Source: Podochytrium sp. JEL0797
Taxonomy: Eukaryota; Chytridiomycota; Chytridiomycetes; Chytridiales; Chytriomycetaceae
Direction: 5' to 3'
DNA: 37,049 nucleotides
NCBI GenBank assembly: GCA_027596195.1
Contig: JADGJG010000142.1
Span: forward strand, 1 to 37,049
Program-made: the position numbers and the translations under genes
Notes under the pieces: generated by a model
Database searches by the model: none
What the model was told of the DNA's origin: nothing
What the model saw: the letters and a program-made list of their open reading frames with translations, nothing else
Shown: piece by piece, positions 1 to 10,990 of the stretch
How positions within the stretch are numbered: position 1 is the stretch's first letter
How the letters are laid out: every line of letters begins with the position of its first letter

Positions 1-110
1 CGCCCGGCGCGCCCCCGCCCGCCCGACCCCCGCGCTGGCGGCGGCTCCCTCCGGGCCCGGTGCCGGCCGCGCGCCAGGGGTCCCCGGGGGGCAAGTGCCG
101 TGGAAGCTCC
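1..110. other. Extremely GC-rich window edge, no gene assigned
   Basis: The first roughly 100 bases are almost entirely G and C (runs of C, GGCGGCGG and CCCGG motifs), while everything from about base 120 on has the A/T-containing composition of the rest of the window. I see no convincing reading frame and no rRNA motif that I recognise. It may be the tail of a neighbouring GC-rich gene or repeat, or an assembly-edge artefact. Confidence 0.4.
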
Positions 111-413
111 GGAGTGGGTCACGTTTTGTTGGTCTGTTGGTGGCTGGATTATTGCCGGGGGTGTATTGAACTTTGGTGATTGTTTTGGGCGGGACTGACA
201 CGTTTTCGACAAGGGGCGAAAGGCTTGCGCCGGTGCAAGGGGTGTCCGAAAATTTTGCTTGGAAGCAAAGCGAGAGCAAAGAAAATTTACTCACCCTTGC
301 TGGGTGGGAGAAGAGCGAGAAAGGGATATCCCGAACCTCGGTAGTTATTATAAAAAGAAAATAAAAGAGTATATTCGATCCCTCGAAACGCGTAAGAAAA
401 ACATAAAAAAAAA
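111..413. other. 3' flank of the guanylate cyclase gene, no gene seen
   Basis: About 300 bases downstream of the minus-strand cyclase stop codon. Short open frames exist on the plus strand but have no recognisable content and no intron structure. The segment just after the cyclase stop is A/T-rich (T-run on the minus strand), consistent with a 3' untranslated region. Confidence 0.4.
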
Positions 414-3082
414 TCACAAAAGCCAATACGTACGCATCTTTCCTTTCCCCTGTCAAATGCAAAAAAATGTTAAAGATTGCGAGAAATCCCATGTTAAAGC
501 TCCCTACCTTGACTTCAATGTCTCCACGGACTTCAAACTCAAACTGATCGTCTTCTCCGAGGACTTGAATGGTTTGCGTTGACACTTGAATTTTGCCAGC
601 TTCTCCCGTGGTACACATTCTAGAGGCCGTATTGACCGTGTCACCAAACAAGCAGTAACGGCTCATCTTGGTTCCAATCAATCCCTGTTGACAAACGAAA
701 ATTCAGTTCTTTTCTCACCTCAAAAAACAATCCAACAATTCAATTTTACCGCATTAATGTTCCCAGAATGAATCCCAATTCTCAACTGAATCGGGTTATT
801 CCCCACAATCGCTTTAAAATCCGACCCCTTCACAAGCGTTTGCATCTCAGTGCAACACTTGAGAGCTTGTACAGTGCATTCGGTGATCTCTTCCTTGGTC
901 TTTTCGCGCGAACTCGAAAGCCCAGCAGCAACCATGTACGTGTCGGACACACTCTCAACTTTGTACAGTTGACTGTACTTGTTGATGATGGCGTCAAATT
1001 GCGTGTAGAGCACGTTGAGGAGCTCGAGGATCTTGACGGGGGAGACTTGGCCTACGAGTTTTTTGAAGTCGTAGAGGTCTGGGCACTACCCGTTAGCAAA
1101 CAATCCGGTAGCGACACACAAAATGTATAGTACCCGTGAAGAAGAGCGTCACGCAGCTGAATTGCTCGGGCTCTGGTTGAGTTCCAGCCTCGAGTTGCTC
1201 CATAATGTGAGCTGGGAGCATCATTCCCAACAGATTTTGAGAAACGGCAGTATCCGCGCGCATCTCCTCGGATTGGAGCTGGGTGTCCATGAGTTCTGTG
1301 AAAAGGGAATAGAGATAATTAGAAACTCTCCGCAGGAACCAAAAAAGCAAAATACCTTGCATCGACGACGCTTGCTCCAACTTCAATTGTTCAATTTCCT
1401 CTTCATGGTCTTTCAACAAGTCCGACAATTTGCGGCGCTGCTCCTTGGATCTTTGGCTCAACGAAGCACGGTGCTGCTGCTTCAATTCAGTCACAATTTT
1501 TTTGTGGTGCAACGCCGTTGCGCGCAAACGTTCGTTGCCTGAAAATAATTTCCGTCTCGTCAGCAAAAATTGCAGATTTACAAAACATGCAGAGAGAGCC
1601 ACAAACCAGCTTCCGTGAGCGCCAAAATCTCCTTCTCTCCCTCACTCAAAACCTGTGTGTCCTTGTTTCTCGCCAAATTCTTTTCGGCTTCGGCCTTCTG
1701 CTGAAGATTCAATTCGGCTTCAGAGTTGCTGGCATCCGTCTTGTCGATATCTTGACCGAGTTGTTCAACGGATCCACCGGTTCTCGAGGTGCCTTCACTT
1801 TGAGATTCACTCATGGTGTCTTCGATTCCGATGGTATCGTCGAATCCACCCTCTCCTTTAATGATTGGGTGATCCGCAATTAACGCCTATTGCACACGAA
1901 CATTTTTCAGCGACAGGAACCAAACGATAAAATAAAAAAATAAGAAAACAGTCAAAACCTTCTCACGACCTCTCGTAGCAGCCCTCTGCGCCTTGGCCAC
2001 AGCAGTCGCCTGTTTTCTCTGCGCGCGTTGCAACTGTGCCTTGATAGTTTTTTGTTTTTCCGTCAACTGGTTCGCTTCGAGCTTGAATTTCTGGTGCTCA
2101 ACGACGGATTCCATTTCGGCCTCAATGAGGGCGTGTTTGGACACGAGCTCGAATTCTTCGACGCGGTGGTGCGTCATGATGTCTTCGGTTTCTTCCATGC
2201 CATTGATGTCGAGGTCGTTGATCTAGTCGTGAGGATGGAATAGGATTGGCTCTGGTGTGCTGATTTGATGTAATGCTTACCTCTCCCATTTGGCGCACTT
2301 TGCAGAGTTGGAGTTCACGCAGGAACTCGGATTCTAATCGCGACGAGAAAAAAAAATGATTTGAATACCGCAGGTGTTACCAAGAATCATCAAAAATTAC
2401 CCTTCTGTTGACGCATAGACGTTTGCTGAGCCTGAATCTCGTTCTCTCTCTTCATACGACGTGACTTGTTCTTGTCCTTGATGTTCTTGATTTCAATTGC
2501 TCGAATCTGACTCACAGTCTCGGCCAAACGTCTCTGAGACAGCAATAGTTCGTTTCTAGAACGCAGAGGTGATCGGTTTTGTCAAAAAAGAGTCATAAAG
2601 GGTAATAAAGATTTACATACCGCTCCGCGTAATGTCTCTGCTCGAGCCTCGCCAACCTCGCCGCAAACGCGGCTCTCTTTTGTCTGATGCTGCTTTTGAA
2701 GGCCAGTTCGCGTTCTCTCGCTTCTTCCTGGAACCTCAATAAACTTTTGATGGCCGTGAGCTTGTCAATCAACTGGTTCAGTTGATTTTTTCTGTTCCAC
2801 GAGACTTGCGTGTCCCCAGCTTCAGCAGACTGACGACTGTCAACCGACATTTGCTCAGCGAGCGTCGTGCGGAGCTGATGACGCGCGTCTTCGAGGTTGG
2901 CACTGTAGATGGTGACTTGGGGTTGTGTTGAGACGCGTTTTACGCAACCCCCAAGTTTTATTTTTCTCACCTTCTTCATCCGCCAGCTTAGCGAGAGCCT
3001 GCTGGGCCTTCAGTTTGCCCTCCTTGATGTTTCTGCAACGCGTGACGGATGCGGTTTGACTGAACTTGACTTCGGTGGCCAT
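414..3082 (-). CDS. Cytosolic coiled-coil class III guanylate cyclase
   Basis: Eleven exons: complement of 2971-3082, 2621-2915, 2401-2555, 2281-2333, 1959-2222, 1607-1886, 1356-1538, 1134-1295, 750-1078, 508-684, 414-449, giving 681 residues. Residues 1 to about 450 are Lys/Glu/Gln/Ala-rich and predicted largely coiled coil, without membrane segments or signal peptide. Residues about 470-680 are a class III cyclase domain introduced by the signalling-helix-like [13 protein letters not shown]. Both metal aspartates are present (D502 in FFTD, D547 in VESVSD). E543 and C622 (SRYCLFGD) are the purine-specifying pair typical of guanylate cyclases, and N629/R633 are the transition-state residues, so GTP to cGMP is the likely reaction, probably as a homodimer. 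The exon 5 donor is GTTTTG, weak but required by phase. The gene is divergent from the Pol III subunit gene. The coiled-coil function is not evident from sequence. Confidence 0.87.
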
Positions 3083-3271
3083 GTTTCAATTTCTTTGTTG
3101 AGATTTTCACACCCTTTTTTTTTGTCCCCCGTTACCCCTCTGACTCCGTTATTTAAGTCCCTTGTTCCTGCTTTGTTTCCATTTTCACGCGCCAATCTCT
3201 ATATCCCTCCTATATCCTTTTTTTTAATTTTTTTTTCGCACAACCAAAAAACAAAAAACAAAAACAAAAAC
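3083..3271. promoter_or_regulatory. Bidirectional promoter region, cyclase / Pol III subunit
   Basis: Only 189 bp separate the two divergent start codons. The segment has long T runs, an A-rich stretch (repeated CAAAAA) directly before the plus-strand ATG, and an ATTTAA TATA-like element near 3150. Both promoters must lie here or overlap the neighbouring 5' ends. Confidence 0.55.
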
Positions 3272-6200
3272 ATGTTCGCGCAGCCCACTGCCGACGACGA
3301 ACTTCTCGGCCGCGGCAAAGGTTCCTCAGCCATCGAAACTGACGTGACAGCGCGCGACGACCTGCGCTTCTTCAGCAAGGCCCTTGGCGACCCGGTCAAT
3401 TCGCTCGAGGTGCTTGATAGACTCCACTAGGCGTGCTTCTCTAGGAAGCCACGCGAACATCCCTAACACTCTCCCTAGGACAAGTGGCGTCTCGTGCCTG
3501 CCTTCCTTCAGACCAAGGGCCTCGTCAAGCAGCACATTGACTCGTTCAACTATTTCATCCAGACGGACCTGCAAAAGATTGTCGATGCGAACCGCAAGGT
3601 TGTTTCTGACGTGGATCCAAACTTTTGGATGGTGTAAGTTGCTTCTTCCCTGCCCAGTGAATGCGCCAACGCTAAAAACAAAAAAACAAAAAAAAACAAC
3701 TCAGTTTCAAAAAAATCCACGTCGCGTCCCCACAAACCTACGACGCGAACCGCGGCGTCAACCGCGGAGTAACTCCCATGGAGTGTCGTCTCAGAGACAC
3801 CACCTATGCATCCACCATGCTCGTCGACATTGAATACACGCGTAACGGTCAGATCATCAAGAAGCGCAACGTGGAGCTCGGTCTGATGCCCATCATGCTG
3901 CGTTCGTGTCGATGCGTGTTGCAGGGGAAGAGTCCCGCCGAGTTTGCTGAGGTTGGCGAGTGTCCGTTGGATCCAGGTACCCCATCCGTCCCCCACCCAC
4001 CGAATCTCGAAAAAAAATTGGATCCCCCGTGATCGCGTTTTGGGGCGCAAGCAGTCGATCGAATTCCGTTGGATCGTGGATCTGATTCATCCTTGACGCT
4101 TTCTACCACCCCTTGAAATATCGATTGACTTGACCACACACGCTCACACCCCAACCCACACTCCAGGCGGCTACTTTGTCGTACGCGGCACCGAGAAAGT
4201 GATTCTGATTCAGGAACAACTGTCCAAGAACAGAATCATTGTCGAAACAGACCGTACGGGATGCATCACCGCGAGTGTCACTTCGAGCACGCACGAGAAA
4301 AAGTCCAAAACGTATATCGTGTATGCGAAGGGCTCCAAAACGATCCTGAGACACAATAGTTTGAGTGTGGATGTTCCTGTGACGGTCATTATGAAGGTGC
4401 GTGTTGCCCTGTTTTTATTTATTATGTTCACGAGGCGAAAACGCTGACACGTGCTCAACTCCAAAAGGCCATGGGAATCGAATCGGACCTCGAAATCGCC
4501 GAACTCATTTGCGGAAACGACGCCGACCTCCTCGCCCTCTTCTCCCCGACCCTCGAAGACGCTGCCAAATTCAACATTGGCTCGCAACGCCAAGCGCTCG
4601 AATTTCTCGGGACGAAAGTCAAACTCAACATGAACCCGCAAAAGTTTGGCGTGAAACGTAATCCGGCGGAGGAGGCCAAGGATTTGTTGGCCACGACCGT
4701 GTTGGCGCATGTGCCTGTGGATTTGGTGAAGGGGGTGTTGCATTTCAAACCCAAGGCTGTTTATGTGGCGTTGATGGTGCGGAGAACGTTGCAGGCCATC
4801 AAGGATGGAGGAATTGTGGATGATCGCGATTTCGTGGGAAACAAGCGTTTGGAATTGTGAGTTTTTTCTTTTGGATCTGTTTTTTTTGTGCTTTGACTGA
4901 CTAGTTTGTTCCAACACCAGGGCCGGAGACCTCCTGTCCCTCCTGTTTGAAGACTTGTTCAAATCGTGGCAATTGACTCTCAAACGCTCCATCGATGCGA
5001 ACCTCAAAAAGAAGCAACGCACTACCCAATTCGACGCCGCCACCGCCGTAGCCCAAACCTCTCGTTTCATCCAAGACGGTCTGTTCCGCGCCATCTCGTC
5101 TGGAAACTGGAGCGTCAAACGTTTCAAGATGGAGCGATCCGGTGTCACGCAGGTCCTTTCTCGACTCAGTTACGTGTCCGCATTAGGCATGTTGACGCGC
5201 ATCAGTTCCCAGTTTGAAAAGACTCGAAAAGTGTCTGGTCCACGTGCCCTGCAAACCTCCCAATGGGGAATGCTGTGTCCCTCCGACACACCCGAAGGAG
5301 AAGCCTGTGGACTCGTCAAGAACTTGGCGCTCATGGCGCACATTACGACGGATTCGGACGACACCATGATTCGCGAGTTGGCCTTCACGCTTGGAGTCGA
5401 AGACTTGAACTTGTTGACGGGAAGCGAGTTGTATCGCTCGGAATTGACGTACCTCGTTTTCCTGAATGGTATTCTCCTCGGGGTGCACCGCCAACCTGAC
5501 CGATTCGTGGCGAGTTTCCGCAAACTGCGTCGCAACGGACGCATCAACCCGCTCGTATCCATCTACCGCTCAATCCCGCAACAAACCATCTACATCTCCT
5601 CCGACGGCGGCCGAGTCTGTCGCCCCCTCATTATCGTCGAAAAGGGCAAATCCAAAGTGACAGCCACCGAAATCTCCCACATCATGTCGGGCCTCTACAA
5701 ATTCGAAGACCTCGTACGCAAGGGACTTATTGAATACCTCGACGTGAACGAAGAAACCGACACCAACATTGCCATCGCTGAATCCGACATTGTCTACTCC
5801 CCCTCCGACGACCCTTCCCTCCTCATTTTCCAACCCCTCGCCTTCAACGCCAAAGTCCGCACCCCCTCCTCCAACACGACTCACCTCGAAATCGCCCCCT
5901 TCACAATCCTCGGCGCCGTTGCCGGACTGATTCCCTACCCGCACCACAACCAATCCCCACGTAACACGTACCAATGCGCGATGGGAAAGCAAGCGATGGG
6001 AACGATTGCGTATAACCAGTTGAACCGGATCGACACGTTGTTGTACTTTTTGTGTTACCCGCAGCAACCGATGGTCAAGACGAAGACGATTGAGTTGATT
6101 GGGTTTGATAAGGTTCCTGCGGGGCAGAATGCGACGGTGGCTGTGATGAGTTATAGTGGGTATGATATTGAAGATGCTTTGGTGTTGAATAAGGTAGTTT

Positions 6201-7465
6201 TGGGAGGCTGTGGTGGTGGGGTGGCGGGTGGGTTGGATAGCTGATTCCGCTTTTTTTTGAATTGTACTACAGGCCTCCCTCGATCGCGGATTCGGTCGAT
6301 GCCAAGTGTACCGCAAATACGCAACCATGATCAAATCGTACCCGAACCGCACCTTTGACCGACTCATGATGCCGCCGAACCCCGCGACACACAAGTACGA
6401 AGCGCTCGACGTGGATGGACTCGCTGAAGTCGGGGAAAAGTTGTACAAGGACCAAGTGTTGATTAACAAGCAGTCTCCGATGGAAACGCGGACGTTGAGT
6501 GGAGGCGAGGATGGGGTTGGGGCTGGGGATCCGACGGCGGTGCCGTATAAGAATACGCCAATGAGTCATAAGTATCCGGGGACGAGTGTGGTGGATAGCG
6601 TAAGTTTTGTTGTTTGGTGTGTGCGTGTGTTTGTGTGCGTGGAACGCTAAACTCAATTTTTTCTCAGGTCATGCTCACAACCAACGAAGAGGACCAATTC
6701 CTGGTCAAAGTGCGCGTGCGACAAACGCGTCGCCCCGAACTCGGAGACAAGTTTTCTTCTCGTCACGGACAAAAGGGAACCGTCGGACTCATTGTGAACC
6801 AAGAAGACATGCCCTTCAACGACATGGGAACCTGCCCCGACATTATCATGAACCCGCACGGATTCCCGTCCCGTATGACGGTGGGAAAAATGATTGAACT
6901 CCTCGCTGGAAAGGCTGGTGTCCTCAAGGGTGAGCTTCAATACGGCACATGTTTTGGCGGAAGCAAGGTCGAAGACATGTCACGGATTCTCGTCGAGAAT
7001 GGGTTTAATTACTCGGGCAAGGATTACGTCACGTCGGGGATCACGGGGGAACCGCTGCAAGCGTACATTTTCTTTGGACCCGTGTATTACCAGAAGCTCA
7101 AGCACATGGTGATGGACAAGATGCACGCGCGTGCCTCAGGCCCACGCGCCAACATGACGCGTCAACCCACCGAAGGTCGTTCTCGCGACGGAGGACTGCG
7201 TGTAGGAGAGATGGAGCGTGATTGTCTGATTGGACACGGAACGTCATCACTCCTCATTGAGCGGCTTCTCATCTCGAGTGATATTTACGACGCGGAGGTG
7301 TGTGAGACGTGTGGGATTATTGGCGGGTATCAAGGGTATTGTCAGTATTGCAAGAGTCAGGCGGGTATTGTCAAGATTACTGTGCCGTATGCGTGCAAGT
7401 TGTTGTTTCAGGAGTTGATTTCGATGAATGTTGTGCCTAGGATTAAGGTTGGGGAGTTGGAATAA
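3272..7465 (+). CDS. RPC2: RNA polymerase III second-largest subunit (RPC2/RET1/POLR3B)
   Basis: Eight exons: 3272-3409, 3479-3633, 3705-3976, 4167-4396, 4468-4856, 4921-6193, 6273-6599, 6668-7465, giving 1193 residues, slightly longer than the yeast protein. It is the beta-like catalytic-core subunit that makes tRNA, 5S and other small RNAs in the nucleus. Recognised blocks are the N-terminal protrusion, the lobe, the fork ([20 protein letters not shown]), the hybrid-binding region ([27 protein letters not shown]) and the anchor/clamp with [20 protein letters not shown]. The zinc site is CETC ... CQYC. The GPRA...[13 protein letters not shown] wording and short C-terminus point to Pol III rather than Pol I or II. 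All exon phases close without a frameshift. The ATG at 3272 is the first in the exon and is preceded by an A-rich leader. Confidence 0.95.
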
Positions 7466-7466
7466 A
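7461..7466 (+). promoter_or_regulatory. AATAAA overlapping the RPC2 stop codon
   Basis: AATAAA overlaps the TAA stop. It is a possible polyadenylation signal for RPC2, but since the next gene starts within 40 bases it could be fortuitous. Confidence 0.3.
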
Positions 7467-7502
7467 TTCAGAATCGTGATTGGAATGAAGATAAATGCTT
7501 TC

Positions 7503-8222
7503 ATGACCCAATACTCATCCTCGCTTGTAGGGGATAAAAACAACATCAGCCACGAGATTTCTCCTTCTTCGGACGACTCTGATCCCACGGCGTTTGCGCA
7601 GCAAATGATTCGCGATCGCGTGCAGACCGTTACGAACGGATCAACCCTCACTTCTTTGCACGAGGGGTGGGAGGGATTTGAATTCTGGGGTGAGGAGGGG
7701 GGCGGGGTGAGTGATTTGAGGGATTTTGGGACAAAGTGGTACAGGCGAGAGGGGGGTTTTGTTCGAGAGTATAAGTCGCGTTTGTGTGCGAGTCGCGTAT
7801 TTGAAGGAGTGAGCGAAGCGAGCCGCAAAACTCACAGGAGTCCTTCTCGCTCTCGACATCACACAGCTAATCCCATTCCCCCACTCCAAATACAGATGGA
7901 TCCACTCCGCCTTCAACAAACTCACCTTCACGAACCCCCTTCATCATCCCCATCCATCACTTCCTCCTCCCGATCCACCACCACCTCCACCAGCCACACA
8001 GCCGCCCCCGAATTCAACATCTCAAACGTATCCACCTTCTTGGACGTGACGCTCTTTCCCGCGATTGGATCCTTTGTCGCTGAGGCGAGAGACGCGTTGG
8101 TGTGTGCTGCGAATGAGTTTGTCGCGGTTGGGGACGAGGAAGGGATGATGCAGGGGGGTAGGAGACGTGCTTCTGGGGATGCTGGGAATGGGAGGAGATT
8201 GGGTGGGGAAGAGGAGAGATGA
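7503..8222 (+). CDS. Small unrecognised protein, structure uncertain
   Basis: An open frame from ATG 7503 (an in-frame ATG also lies at 7485) runs without stop to 8222, and an AATAAA follows at 8250. I do not recognise the product. The first part, to about 7779, looks coding (acidic Ser/Asp segment, then Trp/Gly-rich GWEGFEFWG and FGTKWYRREGG). After that two models compete. Read straight through, it ends in a Ser/Thr/Pro-rich stretch followed by NVSTFLDVTLFPAIGSFVAE. Alternatively an intron 7780-7837 restores a frame containing LALDITQLIPFPHSKYRW and a proline-rich tail, ending at 8049. The second frame looks more protein-like over its first 35 residues. The gene lies head to tail between RPC2 and eIF2A, 37 bases after the RPC2 stop. 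Confidence 0.4.
   Translation: MTQYSSSLVGDKNNISHEISPSSDDSDPTAFAQQMIRDRVQTVTNGSTLTSLHEGWEGFEFWGEEGGGVSDLRDFGTKWYRREGGFVREYKSRLCASRVFEGVSEASRKTHRSPSRSRHHTANPIPPLQIQMDPLRLQQTHLHEPPSSSPSITSSSRSTTTSTSHTAAPEFNISNVSTFLDVTLFPAIGSFVAEARDALVCAANEFVAVGDEEGMMQGGRRRASGDAGNGRRLGGEEER
7806..7821 (+). repeat. Dispersed motif GGAGTGAGCGAAGCGA, copy 1
   Basis: This 16-base sequence recurs exactly at 33023-33038 in a kinase intron. Its core GAGCGAAGCGA reads almost the same backwards on one strand (a mirror repeat). Here it lies in the possible intron of the unrecognised gene. Function unknown. Confidence 0.5.
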
Positions 8223-8249
8223 CGATTAGAGGGAGAGAATGAGAAGGGA

Positions 8250-8255
8250 AATAAA
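8250..8255 (+). promoter_or_regulatory. AATAAA polyadenylation-type signal
   Basis: AATAAA lies 28 bases after the stop at 8222. It supports a plus-strand transcript ending before eIF2A. The stretch 8256-8404 holds no other gene and should carry the eIF2A promoter and leader, including a T-run near 8370. Confidence 0.4.
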
Positions 8256-8404
8256 TACACTCGTTTTTGACATGTTGAAAATCGACAGGATGTGGACCAA
8301 GGTTTGGCCCACAGTTTCCTCTCCATTATTGATGCAGTTGTTGTGCAGTTGTTGAGGGCGAGTTTTTTTTTTTGATTTCGCGATTCGAAAAAAACGAACT
8401 TCCA

Positions 8405-10884
8405 ATGTCCCAGTCGCAGTTCACCAGTGAGTCCTTTTGTTGCAGTCCTTGGCACCTCCACTCTGCATTCTGACCCCTCCTCTCCACACCAGTCCTCTCT
8501 GACAAGGGAGTCTCGGCCATCGAGTCCCCGCACAACAGACAAACGGTCCTCGAGCTGAACACCGCAGGATCGAGCAACAGGTGCGCCATTCATTGTCAAG
8601 GGAGGATTCAATCCCAGCAAGGAGCGATCGAGCCCTTGTCGTGTTTTGCGTAGTCCCGCAGTTTATTTACCCTCCTGTTTGTCAGATCGATTGCCTACAG
8701 CCCCGATGGAAACTTGCTTGCCGTGGTCCTCGAAACCAAGTACGTTTGCTCATATCCCCTCTTGGGTCTGTTTGCTAATGAGCTTTTGTTTTTTTTACTT
8801 TCACCTAGTGTGACCATCTACAAGGCGCGCGAATTGGACGCTGCAGACAACATTTTCAGCACGATCGATGTGAAGGGCGTGATTGAGGTGGATTTCTCGC
8901 CCTTGGGAACCTATGTTGCGCTGTGGAACAGATGGTGTGAGTGATTGCCCTGGTCCATCCCATAGTGAAGTTGGAAGAAGTCGATGAGTGGATCCATGTG
9001 GATCTCTATCGCACATCTCGCCATTCCGTCCTCCTCTCGACCCCGAGTCCTTTCAGAATCACTCAAACCTTTTTCCAGCCAAACCCGCCAACGAAAAGGA
9101 CCAACACCGCAACCTCACGATCCGCCGCGTCTCCGACGGCCACCTGATTGCCTCGTTTGTCCAAAAGTCCCAAAACGGATGGAAACCCCAATGGACGCCC
9201 TCCGAGTCCCTCTTTGCCCGTCTCTCGAGCGACGCAGACGTGCTCTTCCACTCCCCAACCTCCGAATCAAACGCAGCCGGAAACCTCCCAAGCGTCGGCA
9301 AGATTGGAGCAGGGGACAAGGTGGCTTCGTTCTCAGTGTCCCCCAACGCGGTGGGGAAGACGTTTGCGGTGGCGTTTAGTAAGGAGAAGAACGGGGTTCC
9401 TGGAAACGTCAAGTTGTATGATTTGGAGAAAGTTGCGGGGGGTGGGGCGGCTGTTTGTGTGTCGACGAGGAGTTTGTTTAATGCGGATTCGGTGGACTTT
9501 ATGTGGAATGCGGATGGTAAGCGCCCTTTTTTCTTTTCGTTTGGGGGCGTGCGTTTTCATGTACTTACGCATCTCCCGCCTTTTCCAAGGCTCGGCCATC
9601 TTGATCCAAACGCACACGGACGTTGACAAATCGAACCAATCCTACTACGGCAAATCAACCCTCCAACTCATGACCACCTTGAGCCCCTACAACACCCAAA
9701 TCATTGACCTCACGAACCCAATCCACAGCATCTCATGGAGCCCCAACTCCAAAGAATACATTGTCCTGCACGGCCCGATGCCCTCGAAATGCACCTTGTT
9801 CACCGTCAACGCAACCCACGCGAGCACCCCTAGTCAAGCCATCTACGAGTTCCCACCCGCCACGAGAAACACGGTCCTCTACAGCCCACACGGCCGTCTC
9901 ATTCTCACAGCCGGGTTTGGAAACTTGGCCGGTGATTTCACCATCTGGGATCGCGCTGATTTCAAACCCCTTTGCACGGTCCGCGCAGCCAACGCGAGTG
10001 GAGCCACGTGGTGTCCCGACGGGAGACACATTCTCACCACCACGCTCTACAGACGATTGAAGGTGGACAATGGGGCCCGCGTGTTCCATCACAGTGGGAC
10101 GCTTGTGGCGACGATGGATGTGAAGGAGTTGTATGCTGCGCAGTGGAGGAACGATGATTGCGGCAAGTTTCCCATGAAGAGAGGGTTGAGTGTGAAACCC
10201 GAGGGGATTCAGGATGTGGAGGCGATCAAGAAGGCGACTGTGCAGCCGACGGCGGGGAAGTATGTGCCGCCTGCGTTGAGAGGAAAAGTGGGAGCTTCGA
10301 CTTCGATTTCAAAGGTGAGTGTTTGCTTGTGCGGCGTTTTCGAGTTGCTTCAAATTTTGACATGTTGATGTGACAGACGCGTGAAGAGCAGTTGAAGCCA
10401 ACCGGACCCGTTGGGATCATTGCGGGTGCCTATGTCGCGCCAAGACCTGCTTCTGGACTTGTGGGTGCTGCCCCGACTTCCAACGAGGGTATGGTTGCAC
10501 TTTCACACGCAGGCTTTGAATTTCCAAACTGACTTTGTTCGTTTTCGAATCAACGCGAACACAGAAAAATCGAAAGCCGCGCTCAAAAATGCCAAAAAAC
10601 GTGAAGCCAAAAAGACCACCACGGTCGGAGACTCTCGCCCCAACACAGCGTCCACCGCGTCGGCCCCCGTCGTTCCCGCGTACATCCCCGTCGGAGCGGA
10701 CCTCAAAATGATTGAACTCGAAAAGAAGGTCAAGAAGGTTGAAAAGAGTCTCAAACAGATTGCGGAGATCAAAAAGAAGAAGGCGGAGGGCGTGCAGCTT
10801 GAGTTGACGCAGATTCAAAAGATGGCGACGGAGGAGGGGCTTGTGAAGGAGTTGAAGGAGTTGAATTTGCAGTTGGGGAATTAA
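8405..10884 (+). CDS. EIF2A: Eukaryotic translation initiation factor 2A (eIF2A)
   Basis: Eight exons: 8405-8426, 8493-8580, 8686-8739, 8809-8936, 9079-9516, 9590-10314, 10377-10488, 10565-10884, giving 628 residues, the usual size. eIF2A is a cytoplasmic WD-type beta-propeller protein linked to non-canonical, GTP-independent delivery of initiator tRNA. Family blocks seen are FSPLGTYVALWNRW, the TDVDKSNQSYYGKSTL segment, ATRNTVLYSPHGRLILTAGFGN, WDRADF, GATWCPDGRHILTTT and the KYVPPALRG turn after the propeller (residue about 470). The tail is Lys-rich: KKREAKK is followed by a Lys/Glu coiled-coil segment ending in LKELNLQLGN. The first exon is only 22 bases (MSQSQFT), so the extreme N-terminus is the least certain part. 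Confidence 0.92.
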
Positions 10885-10990
10885 GGAATTGAGGGTTTGG
10901 TGGGAGTTGGGGTCGGTGAGAAGGACGGGATGAGGTTGAATGGACGGGATCGATGGAATCCAAACGAGAGAAAAAAATCTTGACAAAAAA

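Noticed and set aside
1..110. rRNA or rDNA spacer at the window edge
   Set aside because: GC content alone suggested it, but I could not match any conserved rRNA segment.
4210..5148. A 312-codon minus-strand open frame inside RPC2
   Set aside because: It lies opposite strongly conserved polymerase exons and spans an intron. It is a shadow of the real gene.
5570..6469. A 299-codon minus-strand frame inside RPC2
   Set aside because: It is antisense to conserved blocks of the polymerase and to one intron, with no recognisable product.
7928..8620. Minus-strand frame overlapping the eIF2A 5' end
   Set aside because: It covers two eIF2A exons and introns and has no recognisable domain. The plus-strand AATAAA and coding pattern favour the plus-strand genes.
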